Shown one piece after another: positions 33,149 to 41,820 of a DNA stretch of 64,000 nucleotides. The notes beneath the pieces are model-generated. The model was given only the letters and a program-made list of their open reading frames with translations, made no database searches and had not been told where the DNA came from. The stretch is from Subdoligranulum sp. GTDB lineage: Bacteria > Bacillota > Clostridia > Oscillospirales > Ruminococcaceae. The number at the start of each line of letters is the position of its first letter. Position 1 is the stretch's first letter. The DNA is taken from assembly GCA_004555405.1 (NCBI GenBank), contig SFIE01000004.1, positions 10,997-74,996 of the forward strand. The letters are read 5' to 3'. Made by a program: the position numbers and the translations under genes.

Positions 33149-34216
33149 TTATTTTCCCATGCGCACGCCCAGCACACTTTGCGCCACGCCCAGATGGGTC
33201 AGGCACCAATACCCCGTGAGGGCAAGCCACATCAGGTGCAGCTTTTCGCTCCACAGGCAGATCAGCAGCAGCGGGCGGCGAGCCGCGCTTACCGGGGCCG
33301 TGCCGATATGCGTTACATAGTAGCTTTTCAGATAACCCGGGAAATAATGCCGCATTTTCTGCCGGATGATCTTATAGGTTTTCATCATGGTTTTGTAATC
33401 CGCTACGCGCAGGTTATAGATGATATCATAATACCGCGTGATGGCCACAAGTTCCAGTTCTTTTCGGTCTTTTTCCTCCTCGATCAGCGGCAAAAGGCGG
33501 CTGGCATGCTCGAGCATATTGTCCAAAACCGGAATGCAGTGCCAGGCGCTTTCGGGATGCCACATGCTGGCTGCGCTGGTGCTGCTGGCGTGTACCAGGC
33601 GGTTGTATACCTGCTCTTTGCAGAACACGGTTTTTTTCGCATATACATTGAACCACTCTGCCAGGTAAAAATCATCGGGATAGCAGTTTTCCGAAAAGCG
33701 AATGTGATGCTCTTCCAGCACACTGCGGCGGTATAAAACGCCGTGATGCACAAAATAGGCCCACTTGCTGGGCGGATCGCTGATGGGGAACGTGTTCACC
33801 ACACGGCCGTCATCGTCCACTTCCTTAGCGCTGGAAACCACACGGTCTGCCCCGGTGCGGCGGGCTGTTTCGCCCAGCACCTGCAGGCAGTTATCGTCCA
33901 TCCAGTCATCGGCATCGCAGATCATCAGATATTCCCCGCGCGCGTTTTCCAGTATGCGGTTTTTGTTGGTCATAATGCCGCCGTTTTCCCCTGCCACAAG
34001 GCGGATCTGCATTTCGGGGTGATCCGCGATCAGCCCGCGGATCACGGCAAGAGAATCATCGGTAGAGCCATCATCGCAGTATAAGATCTCGTAATCCGTG
34101 AATTTTTGTCTGCGAATGGCTTCAAACGCCTTGGGCAGATATTCAGCATAATTATAGCTGGCGATGCCAATGGTGATAAACGGCTTTTTTTCAGCCTGCA
34201 CAGCGGAATTTTCCAA
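33149..34216 (-). CDS. Glycosyltransferase family 2
   Basis: A 355-residue GT2 protein. The catalytic domain has ITIGIASYNYAEYLPKA, YCDDGSTDDS and the D-x-D region MICDADDWMDDN; the C-terminal 130 residues are helical with a hydrophobic stretch (PLLLICLWSEKLHLMWLALTG) that may touch the membrane. It is paralogous to the next gene, which shares the MxCDADDWMD segment. The start is TTG at 34216, seven bases from GGAGGAG; no ATG or GTG fits the ribosome site. Confidence 0.85.
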   Translation of the reverse strand: MENSAVQAEKKPFITIGIASYNYAEYLPKAFEAIRRQKFTDYEILYCDDGSTDDSLAVIRGLIADHPEMQIRLVAGENGGIMTNKNRILENARGEYLMICDADDWMDDNCLQVLGETARRTGADRVVSSAKEVDDDGRVVNTFPISDPPSKWAYFVHHGVLYRRSVLEEHHIRFSENCYPDDFYLAEWFNVYAKKTVFCKEQVYNRLVHASSTSAASMWHPESAWHCIPVLDNMLEHASRLLPLIEEEKDRKELELVAITRYYDIIYNLRVADYKTMMKTYKIIRQKMRHYFPGYLKSYYVTHIGTAPVSAARRPLLLICLWSEKLHLMWLALTGYWCLTHLGVAQSVLGVRMGK

Positions 34217-34231
34217 TTTTGGCTCCTCCTG

Positions 34232-35257
34232 TCAAACGCGAACCAGTTTTTTGGGGCGGCGAATGCGCAAAAACGCCTGCAAGATCCACAGGCCGTGCAG
34301 CCGTTCCACCCAGCTCATGCCCCAGCAGCACACACGGCTGCTGAGCGGGTGCCCGTTTTGCCACGGCACCAGCATGGCGTTTTTGTAATAGTGCGGAAAA
34401 TATGCCAGCAGCTTTTTGTGCATGAGCGCATACACTTCTTTGGTTTCTGCGCCGCTTGTCTGGCACAAAAGCGTTACCAGTGCCGGATAGTAATGCTTTA
34501 ACAGCAGATATTCGATCTGCACAGCCGTTTCGGCATCGGCACGCCCGGCGGTGTCGGCGCACACCTCCACAAGGCTGTTCCAGCTATCGCCCAGGCGCTT
34601 GCGGGCATCATACTGCTTGGGGCTGGTAAGACTGTCGGTGTTAAAATAATAATTGAAAATGGTTTTGTGCACCGGGCAAAAGGTTTTGCTGCACACCGTA
34701 AAATTCAAAATAAAGCAGTAATCTTCGCTGTAAAACAGGTTTTCGGGAATGCGAATGTGGTTTTCTTCAATGATGCTGCGCTTAAAAATGCTGCCGTGCC
34801 AGCTGCCGTTGATCACACGCACAGGGTTTTTGGCATGCGGGCGGTCACGCAGAACCTGGCCCTGACTGCCCACCTCACGATACTGGCCCACAATGCGGTC
34901 GGCCCCGGTTTCCTTTGCCTTGGCCGCCAGCACCTCCAAACAGTCGGCATCCATCCAGTCATCGGCATCGCACATCATCACATACTCGCCGTCCGCTGCA
35001 TCAAAACCGGCATTGCGGCCATGGGGCAGGCCGATGTTTTTTTCGATCTTCACGCAGCGGGCATCAAGATCGGGGTGCGCGGCGGCAAAATCATCAAACA
35101 CCTGCTGGGTGTTGTCGGTAGAGCCGTTGTTGATCACCACCAGATCAAAATCCCGGAAGGTTTGGGCGGCAATGGCCTCCAGTGCGCGGGGCAGCAGATG
35201 GCCGTAGTTATAGCACAGCACCGTTACGGTGATAAACGGCGTTTTCTTTTCGCTCAT
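34232..35257 (-). CDS. Glycosyltransferase family 2
   Basis: 341 residues, GT2 fold: ITVTVLCYNYGHLLPRALEA, VVINNGSTDNT and VMMCDADDWMDAD. It resembles the neighbour at 33149-34216 in length and layout, suggesting duplication followed by change of specificity. The ATG at 35257 overlaps the flippase stop (ATGA) and has AAGGAG upstream; the longer in-frame version begins inside the flippase gene. Acceptor and donor cannot be read from sequence. Confidence 0.86.
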   Translation of the reverse strand: MSEKKTPFITVTVLCYNYGHLLPRALEAIAAQTFRDFDLVVINNGSTDNTQQVFDDFAAAHPDLDARCVKIEKNIGLPHGRNAGFDAADGEYVMMCDADDWMDADCLEVLAAKAKETGADRIVGQYREVGSQGQVLRDRPHAKNPVRVINGSWHGSIFKRSIIEENHIRIPENLFYSEDYCFILNFTVCSKTFCPVHKTIFNYYFNTDSLTSPKQYDARKRLGDSWNSLVEVCADTAGRADAETAVQIEYLLLKHYYPALVTLLCQTSGAETKEVYALMHKKLLAYFPHYYKNAMLVPWQNGHPLSSRVCCWGMSWVERLHGLWILQAFLRIRRPKKLVRV

Positions 35258-36714
35258 GTTGTTTCTCCTTTTTCCTCTTGCTGGCCCGCGCCGGTCACGC
35301 GGTGCCACACAGCAGGCTGCAAAAGCGGATCATGCCGCACAAAAAGCACAGCCAGATAGGCAAGCCCGCCTGCTGCCACCATGCCGACCAGCGACAGGAT
35401 TCCCTGCCCCAACAGCTTTCCCGCCAGTGCCGCAGCCGCAGCCATGGCCGCCGTGGGGATCAGATATTGCGGGATCATGGCCGCCAGCGGCTTAAAGTTC
35501 AGCACATGGCGCAGCAGCCACAGCTGATAGGCCATAATGGCAAACTCGGCCACCGCCGAAGCCAGCGCCGCGCCGTTGGCCTGCCAGCACGGAATCAGCA
35601 CCGCATTGAGCGCCACATTCAGCACAGCCCCCAGCACCACGCTGCGGGTGTATAAATTTTCGCGCCCGGTGGGGATCATGTACTGATTGCCCGTAACACC
35701 GGAAATGCCCGCAAACAAAACGATCCATACAAAAATTTTAAGCAGCATGGCCACCGGGGCATAGCCGGGGCCGTAATAAATGGGCACAAACCGGTCTGCC
35801 ACCAGCCAGATGCCCGCCACAGCCGGAAAAGCAATGGCCAGGATCATGCGGAAGGAATGGTTGAGCAGTGCGTCGATCTCGCGGTGCTTTTGTCTGGCCC
35901 ACAAATTGGCCACGCGCGGAATGATCACGGTGCCCAGCGCTGTGGCCAGTGCCAGCAGCACACGCTGCAGCTTCTGCGCCTGCTCGTAATAGCCGTTTTG
36001 CAGATCCGAGCCCAGAATGCTGCCCAGCATGGTTTTATCCAGCACCGCATACACATAAATGGCCACCTGCGGCAAAAACAGTGCCAGTGCCGGGCGCAGA
36101 TGGCGCATGGGCGCCAGCTTTTCGCAGGTTTTGCCAAGCTGTGCGGGCAAAAACAGCCACAGGCTCAAATTGCCCAAAAGCAGCGAACAGCAATACAGCA
36201 AAATATAGATGGGCAGATCGGCGGCGGTTTTCACAAACACAAAAATGCCCACGGTACACACCAGCTTCACCGCGCCATTGCACACGGTGATGCGGCGAAA
36301 ATCTTCGATGCCCTGAAAAAACCAGGAAATATCTGCCGCCGCTGCCGCCAACTCGACGGCGGCAAGGCTCCACACCAGCGGGTGCGGCGAGCGCGGCACC
36401 GCTGCAAGAAAATACACAGCCAGTGCTGTGCCCACGCCTGCCACACGCAGGCAGAAGATCTCCCAGAAAATGCGGGTACGGGCAGCGGCATCGTCACGCG
36501 CAACGGCGATCACACGCTGGCCATGCACAGCCGTTCCCAAGGCCGCCGCCAGCGCAAAGCAGGAAACGATGGACTGCGCATAGGAATATGCGCCGATACC
36601 CTCGGCCCCCAGCACACGCGAAACATATGGTGTGACTATAAGGGGCACCAGCACAATGAGCAGCTGATACCCCAGATTGAATAGATAATTTACGGTAAGC
36701 GATGGTTTTTTCAT
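35254..36714 (-). CDS. Wzx-type polysaccharide flippase (MOP superfamily)
   Basis: 486 residues with about twelve to fourteen hydrophobic helices, starting LTVNYLFNLGYQLLIVLVPL and including PYVSRVLGAEGIGAYSYAQS, the classic Wzx/RfbX opening. It flips undecaprenyl-linked repeat units across the membrane. The ATG at 36714 is 2 bases after the preceding stop; the ribosome site is weak, so translation is probably coupled. This export route is distinct from the ABC exporter at 53189-55360 in the divergent block. Confidence 0.92.
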   Translation of the reverse strand: MKKPSLTVNYLFNLGYQLLIVLVPLIVTPYVSRVLGAEGIGAYSYAQSIVSCFALAAALGTAVHGQRVIAVARDDAAARTRIFWEIFCLRVAGVGTALAVYFLAAVPRSPHPLVWSLAAVELAAAAADISWFFQGIEDFRRITVCNGAVKLVCTVGIFVFVKTAADLPIYILLYCCSLLLGNLSLWLFLPAQLGKTCEKLAPMRHLRPALALFLPQVAIYVYAVLDKTMLGSILGSDLQNGYYEQAQKLQRVLLALATALGTVIIPRVANLWARQKHREIDALLNHSFRMILAIAFPAVAGIWLVADRFVPIYYGPGYAPVAMLLKIFVWIVLFAGISGVTGNQYMIPTGRENLYTRSVVLGAVLNVALNAVLIPCWQANGAALASAVAEFAIMAYQLWLLRHVLNFKPLAAMIPQYLIPTAAMAAAAALAGKLLGQGILSLVGMVAAGGLAYLAVLFVRHDPLLQPAVWHRVTGAGQQEEKGETT

Positions 36715-36716
36715 AG

Positions 36717-37646
36717 TTATTTTTGTGCCTTGCTCACCCAGCCCGGGCGGTAAACGGGGTGCAGCCCCTTGTGGCCGCACCGCGCTTCACGAATGGCCTC
36801 TAAATACATGGTGCGCCGTTCGGCAGTTTTGCTGAGCAGTGCATTGGCATAGCAGCGTACCAGACGCATGGCATAGTAGCGCCCCGGGAAATTTTTTTGA
36901 TATTCCAAAAGCACATTGCGAATGCTGTAATAATCCTTCCATTTCAGCGGGCCGTGGTTTTCCGGCGGCGCATTGGGATGCAGGATTCTGCTTGCCGGCA
37001 CACAGTAGATCGGCCCGGCCCGGCGCACACGCACCGAATGCTCGGAATCGTCGTAATAAATAAAATAGTCTTTTTCCGGCAGGCCTGCTGTTTCCAGAGT
37101 CTGCTTTTTGATAGCCGTGCCCACATAGCTGAAAAGATCCAGCACAAAATACGGCTTGGCGTATTCGCTTAGGGGCACAGCGCTTTCGGGAATATTCAAA
37201 AGCCCCATTTTCATGCGGCGGCGATGGCCGGGGATCACCTCGCCGGGGTTTTCCCTGTCCATCACAGCGGCGCACAGGGCGCTGCACCCGGCTGTTTCCT
37301 TTGGGTGGCTCTGCATAAACTCCGCCAGCTTTTCCAGCGCATCGGGGGCCGGAAAAGCATCATCGTCTGCGATCCACAGCCAGTCAAACTCCTTATGCAT
37401 GGCAGCTTCCATGCCGCGGTAAAATCCGCCGCAGCCGCCGTAGTTTTGGTCAAGATGATGCACCAGCGGCACAAACGGCAGGGGCCCGGCCGCCCATTCA
37501 TCCAGCCATGCACCGGTGCCGTCGGTAGAGCAGTTGTCCACCACCAGCACAAAGGCCGGGAGCAGCGTTTGCGCTTCGTAGGCGGCCAGACAGCGGCGAA
37601 GCTCCTCTATACGGTTGTAGGTTACAATAACAGCGCCGATCTTCAT
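36717..37646 (-). CDS. Glycosyltransferase family 2 (rhamnosyl/galactofuranosyl-type)
   Basis: 309 residues. It starts MKIGAVIVTYNRIEELRRCL and contains VVDNCSTDGTGAWL, the triple-Asp motif WLWIADDDAFP and a late YFIYYDDSEHSVRV acceptor-site motif. This layout is that of rhamnosyltransferase-like and GlfT-like GT2 enzymes. The ATG at 37646 has AGGAGAGG upstream. It lies between rfbH and the flippase, and may use the CDP-sugar made by the adjacent genes, which is speculation. Confidence 0.86.
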   Translation of the reverse strand: MKIGAVIVTYNRIEELRRCLAAYEAQTLLPAFVLVVDNCSTDGTGAWLDEWAAGPLPFVPLVHHLDQNYGGCGGFYRGMEAAMHKEFDWLWIADDDAFPAPDALEKLAEFMQSHPKETAGCSALCAAVMDRENPGEVIPGHRRRMKMGLLNIPESAVPLSEYAKPYFVLDLFSYVGTAIKKQTLETAGLPEKDYFIYYDDSEHSVRVRRAGPIYCVPASRILHPNAPPENHGPLKWKDYYSIRNVLLEYQKNFPGRYYAMRLVRCYANALLSKTAERRTMYLEAIREARCGHKGLHPVYRPGWVSKAQK

Positions 37647-37671
37647 GGCAGCCCTCTCCTGTACAGCAAAA

Positions 37672-39021
37672 TTATTTTCCGGCAGCCTTGGCGATCATGG
37701 CAGCCATATGGTCGATCATGGCATCGGTCATGCCCGGGTATACGCCCACCCAGAAGGTGTTTTCGGTAATGAAATCCGATACCTCCAGCGAGCCGCTGAT
37801 GCGATAGGCATCCGTGCCGCGGATCTGGTCAAAGCAGGGGTGGCGGGTCAGATTGCCCGAGAACAAAAGCCGGGTCTGAATGTTGTTTTCTTCCAGAAAA
37901 TGCGTGATCTCATCGCGCTTCAGGCCGCTGCCGGGCTTTACGCTGAGCAAAAAGCCAAACCACGAGGGCTCGCTGTTGGGCGCAGGCTGGGGCAGAATCA
38001 GCTTTTCCTCCACGCCCGCTGCCTGCAGGGCCGCATACAGGCGGGCCCAGTTGTGGCGGCGGCGCTCGATAAAGCCGGGGAATTTTTTCAGCTGCTCGCA
38101 GCCGATGGCGGCCTGCATATCCGTGACCTTCAGGTTATAGCCAAAGTGGCTGTACACATATTTATGGTCGTAGCCGTGGGGCAAAAGGCCGTAGTCACCG
38201 TCATAGCGGTGGCCGCAGAAGTTATCCCGGCCCGAGGGGCACACGCAGTCACGGCCCCAATCACGATAGCTCAAAATCAGGCGGTTCAGCAGCGGATCGT
38301 TGGTGTACACGCAGCCGCCCTCGCCCATGGTCATGTGATGGGGCGGGTAAAAGCTGCTGGTGCCCACATCGCCCCATGTGCCGGTAAAGCGGGTTTCGCC
38401 GTCGATCGTATAGCGGGTACCCAGAGCATCGCAGTTATCCTCTACCAGCCACAGATCATGCTTGCGGCAGAACTCGCGCACAGCGGCAAGATCAAACGGG
38501 TTGCCCAGCGTGTGTGCGATCATCACGGCCTTGGTGCGGGGGCTCAGTGCCTGCTCCAGTTGGGTCACATCAATATTGTACTGCGGCACCGTGACATCCA
38601 CAAACACCGGCACAGCGCCGTATTGCAGCACCGGGGTCACCGTGGTGGGGAATCCGCAGGCCACGGTGATGACTTCATCGCCCTTTTTGATCTGGCGCTG
38701 GCCCAGCTCGGGGGCAGTCAGGATCATAAACGCGATCAGATTGGCCGAAGAACCGCTGTTTACCAAATGGGCAAAGCGCACGCCCAGCCAGTCTGCAAAC
38801 TGTTTTTCAAACTGATCGGCATAGCGGCCGGTCGTGAGCCAGAAATCCAAAGCCGAATCCACAAGGCTCTGCATTTCCTTTTCGTCAAACACGCGGGAAG
38901 CATAGGTAATGCGGTCGCCGGGTGCAAACTCTTTTTTGTTCTGCTTGAAGTCACGGTAGTACTCGCCCACCATCTCCAGGATCTGCTGCCGAGCCTCGGC
39001 TTCACTGTTCCATTTTGCCAT
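37672..39021 (-). CDS. rfbH: CDP-4-dehydro-6-deoxyglucose 3-dehydratase (E1)
   Basis: The PMP- and [2Fe-2S]-dependent enzyme that starts C3 deoxygenation of CDP-4-keto-6-deoxyglucose. The 449 residues follow the DegT aminotransferase fold, but the usual PLP lysine is replaced by histidine in SSFYPPHHMTMGEGG, as in known E1 enzymes. Cluster cysteines are visible in VEDNCDALG and as C-x-C-x7-C in RDCVCPSGRDNFCG. The reductase E3 that reduces the intermediate is not in the window. The start is ATG at 39021 with AAGGATG upstream. It is separated from rfbG by a membrane-protein gene. Confidence 0.95.
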   Translation of the reverse strand: MAKWNSEAEARQQILEMVGEYYRDFKQNKKEFAPGDRITYASRVFDEKEMQSLVDSALDFWLTTGRYADQFEKQFADWLGVRFAHLVNSGSSANLIAFMILTAPELGQRQIKKGDEVITVACGFPTTVTPVLQYGAVPVFVDVTVPQYNIDVTQLEQALSPRTKAVMIAHTLGNPFDLAAVREFCRKHDLWLVEDNCDALGTRYTIDGETRFTGTWGDVGTSSFYPPHHMTMGEGGCVYTNDPLLNRLILSYRDWGRDCVCPSGRDNFCGHRYDGDYGLLPHGYDHKYVYSHFGYNLKVTDMQAAIGCEQLKKFPGFIERRRHNWARLYAALQAAGVEEKLILPQPAPNSEPSWFGFLLSVKPGSGLKRDEITHFLEENNIQTRLLFSGNLTRHPCFDQIRGTDAYRISGSLEVSDFITENTFWVGVYPGMTDAMIDHMAAMIAKAAGK

Positions 39022-39051
39022 GTTCTGCCATCCTTTTTTGGGGCAAGCTTA

Positions 39052-40710
39052 TCACTTTGCCACCATGATATAAATTGTGTTCTCGTTCACGCGCCCATCG
39101 TTGCCGCACAGCACGGCATAGGGCTTATAATCGCTGGTATACCCCTGCCAGTCGGTTTCAGACTGTGTGATCATCACCGGCTTATTGGCGCGGATATATT
39201 CGTTTTCTATGCTTGTGTAATCGCTGTAGGGGGCGTTTCCGTAAGGGATATATTCCGTTTGGAACACACCCAAAAATCCCTCGGCGGTGCGGTTATAGAT
39301 GTTCTTTTCGGGGTATTTTTCCTTCAGCTCATCCAGCACCGTGTACAGCTGATCATAAAATGCCGCCGTATCCGCCGAAAGGCGCAGGCCGTTCAGATAG
39401 GGATAACGGCTGTCGGCAAACACCGCCGTATCATTGCGATTCCAGTTTTCGTCCATATAAAAGCTGGTAATGCCGGGGCGGGTTTCATGGGGGTTCTTTT
39501 CATAATGCAAAACGCCCATGCTGGCCAGCGCAAAATAGCCGCGCACAGCCACATTGCCTGCCAGCAGCACCACCGCCGCCAGCGCAGCCAGCCTTTGCAG
39601 CTTTGCAAAGCGCACAGCGGGCCTGCACAGCTGATAAGCCAACACCGGCAGCATGGGCAGCGCCGCCCAATACCAGTGGCGGTAATCCGAAACCGGATAG
39701 TACTGCGCCCAGCCGCCCACGGCATACACGCACAGCACCACGGCCCATACTTCTTTTTGCTCACAGGGCGGCAGGTGCGGCGAGCGGGGGCTTTTGGCAT
39801 ACGCCGACAGCACCGGCACGCCAATGCGCAAAAGGCAAAGGCACGCCGCGGCAGGCAGCACCAGCCAAATGCAGTCGATCAGCGGGTTTCGCTTGATCCA
39901 CGCGCCTGCCAGGCTCCACACAAGGCGTACCAAAAATCCCGTGGAAGCGCCCGCCGTGTTGGTTTCGGCGGCAAAATTGCTGGTGCCCACGATCACCATG
40001 CCGTGCCATGCATCCAGTGTGCCGTTTTGCACCATGGGCAGCACCAGCACCGCCAGCTGTGCGGCAAAGCCGATGCCATACACCAGCAGCCCGTGCACAA
40101 ATTCGCCCGTTTTTCGGCGGCGCATAATCTGCACCAGCACCAGGGCCCCGCCGCCCGCCATAAACGCCAGCAGGCCCACGGGCAGGCGGCACCAGGCACA
40201 CAGCGCGGCGCAAAGCCCCGCCAGAGCCAGCTTGTAATATTTGCCGTCCTGTTCAAACTGCATCATGCATTCGCAGGCCAGCAGCTGAAAAAACAGCGCC
40301 GGGATGCTGCTCCACGGATGCAGATGCCAGAAATACATATAGCTGAGCGCCGGGGCCAGCAGTGCCGAAATCAGCGCCATGGTGCGGCCTGTCAGCTTTT
40401 TGCCCACGGTATACAGCAAAACGCCGCACCCGGCCATGCCCACAGCCGCCGCGATCTGAATGCTGGCCATACTATCGCCAAAAAGGCGGATGAACAGCGC
40501 ATCATACCACACAGCCAGCGCGCCGTATTGCGTAAAGGTGTCGCGAAACAGCACCGCCCCGTGCGCCACCTTGAGTGCAGCCTCAAACATCACGCCATCG
40601 TGATGAGGGTCACAGCCATACAGGCCGAAATATAGAGTGAGCGCAAAGGTAACGGCCGCGATCAGTGCGCACAGCGCCGCATCCCGGCCCCGTGTTTCAT
40701 GCTTTGGCAT
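39052..40710 (-). CDS. Multi-spanning membrane protein, GT39/GT-C-like
   Basis: 552 residues with about ten membrane helices and a large C-terminal soluble part (about 400-552). The N-terminal loop LYGCDPHHDGVMFEAALKV carries acidic and histidine residues in the first outside loop, as in GT-C enzymes that take sugar from polyprenyl phosphate. No DUF number is confidently recognised. It sits between rfbG and rfbH, so it may transfer or polymerise the sugar they make. The chosen ATG at 40710 has AGGAAAGAG upstream; another ATG lies eight codons earlier. The long opposite-strand frame here is a shadow. Confidence 0.78.
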   Translation of the reverse strand: MPKHETRGRDAALCALIAAVTFALTLYFGLYGCDPHHDGVMFEAALKVAHGAVLFRDTFTQYGALAVWYDALFIRLFGDSMASIQIAAAVGMAGCGVLLYTVGKKLTGRTMALISALLAPALSYMYFWHLHPWSSIPALFFQLLACECMMQFEQDGKYYKLALAGLCAALCAWCRLPVGLLAFMAGGGALVLVQIMRRRKTGEFVHGLLVYGIGFAAQLAVLVLPMVQNGTLDAWHGMVIVGTSNFAAETNTAGASTGFLVRLVWSLAGAWIKRNPLIDCIWLVLPAAACLCLLRIGVPVLSAYAKSPRSPHLPPCEQKEVWAVVLCVYAVGGWAQYYPVSDYRHWYWAALPMLPVLAYQLCRPAVRFAKLQRLAALAAVVLLAGNVAVRGYFALASMGVLHYEKNPHETRPGITSFYMDENWNRNDTAVFADSRYPYLNGLRLSADTAAFYDQLYTVLDELKEKYPEKNIYNRTAEGFLGVFQTEYIPYGNAPYSDYTSIENEYIRANKPVMITQSETDWQGYTSDYKPYAVLCGNDGRVNENTIYIMVAK

Positions 40711-40749
40711 GGCTTTCTCTTTCCTGTTTTTCATCGGTTTTGCGCCGCC

Positions 40750-41802
40750 TCAGCCAAAAAATTCGCTGATCTGCCGATCCATCACAGCGCTCACCGGCTC
40801 ACCGGCCAGCCACGCCTTGCTGAATTCCACCGTTTTTTCAATGGCCTCGGCAATGTGCCAGCGGGGCTTCCAGCCAAAGGTGGCTTTCAGCAGGCTGCAG
40901 TCCAGCTTTAAAAAGCTGGCTTCGTGCGGGGCGTTTGCTTCGGCCTGGTTTTCCCACGAAAGGCCCTGCCCCCACTTTTCGCAGAACAGGTTCACCAGAT
41001 CGCCCGTGTTCAGGCAATCGCAGTCATCGGGGCCTACATTATAATAGCCTGCGAATTTTTCTTCCTCATATTGCTTTTGTGCGATCATCAAATAGGCGGC
41101 AAGGGGCTCCAGCACGTGTTGGTAGGGCCGGGTAGACCACGGATTGCGCACACCGATCACGCGGCCCTGCATGGCAGCCCGCACACAGTCCGGCACAATG
41201 CGGTCTGCCGCAAAATCGCCGCCGCCGATCACATTGCCCGCGCGCGCCGTGCTTACAGCCACGCCGCCGTTTGCAAAAAAGCTGTTTTTATAGCTGTGGG
41301 TTGCCAGCTCTGAGCAGCTTTTGCTGTTGCTGTAGGGGTCAAAGCCGTCCAGCGGTTCATTTTCGCGGTAGCCCCAAGCCCATTCGTTGTTGTGATACAC
41401 TTTGTCGGTGGTCACATTCAAAACACTTTTCACACCACCGCAAACGCGCACGCATTCCAGCAGGTTCACTGTGCCCATCACATTGGTTTCGTAGGTTTCA
41501 CGGGGCGTGCGATAGCTTTCGCGCACAATGGGCTGGGCAGCCAGATGCAAAACGATCTCGGGCTTTGCCTCACGGAAGGCTGCCAGCAGATAATCGTAAT
41601 CGCGCACATCGCCAATCATGCTGTTCATGCGGTTTTCCAGCCCGGACAGTGCAAACAGGCTGGGGTCGGTGGGGGGCTGCAGCGAATAGCCGGTCACCTG
41701 TGCGCCTGCCCCCACCAGCATCTGGCACAGCCATGTGCCTTTAAAGCCGGTGTGGCCCGTCACAAACACACGCTTGCCTTTGTAAAAGCTTAAATCGTTC
41801 AT
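40750..41802 (-). CDS. rfbG: CDP-glucose 4,6-dehydratase
   Basis: NAD-dependent SDR that converts CDP-glucose to CDP-4-keto-6-deoxyglucose. The 350 residues include the cofactor loop VFVTGHTGFKGTWL, LHLAAQPIVRESY, TTDKVYHNNEW and the Y-x-x-x-K pair in DPYSNSKSC. The HTGFKG loop and the AGNVIGGGDFA stretch distinguish it from dTDP-glucose dehydratase. It lies 18 bases after rfbF, with GAGG as ribosome site. Confidence 0.96.
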   Translation of the reverse strand: MNDLSFYKGKRVFVTGHTGFKGTWLCQMLVGAGAQVTGYSLQPPTDPSLFALSGLENRMNSMIGDVRDYDYLLAAFREAKPEIVLHLAAQPIVRESYRTPRETYETNVMGTVNLLECVRVCGGVKSVLNVTTDKVYHNNEWAWGYRENEPLDGFDPYSNSKSCSELATHSYKNSFFANGGVAVSTARAGNVIGGGDFAADRIVPDCVRAAMQGRVIGVRNPWSTRPYQHVLEPLAAYLMIAQKQYEEEKFAGYYNVGPDDCDCLNTGDLVNLFCEKWGQGLSWENQAEANAPHEASFLKLDCSLLKATFGWKPRWHIAEAIEKTVEFSKAWLAGEPVSAVMDRQISEFFG

Positions 41803-41820
41803 GTTCCGTCCTCGCTATTC

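Noticed and set aside
37645..40635. A 996-codon open frame on the plus strand
   Set aside because: It is antisense to rfbH and the membrane-protein gene, which have clear motifs and ribosome sites. Long antisense frames are common here because of GC-rich third positions, and the translation has no recognisable domain.
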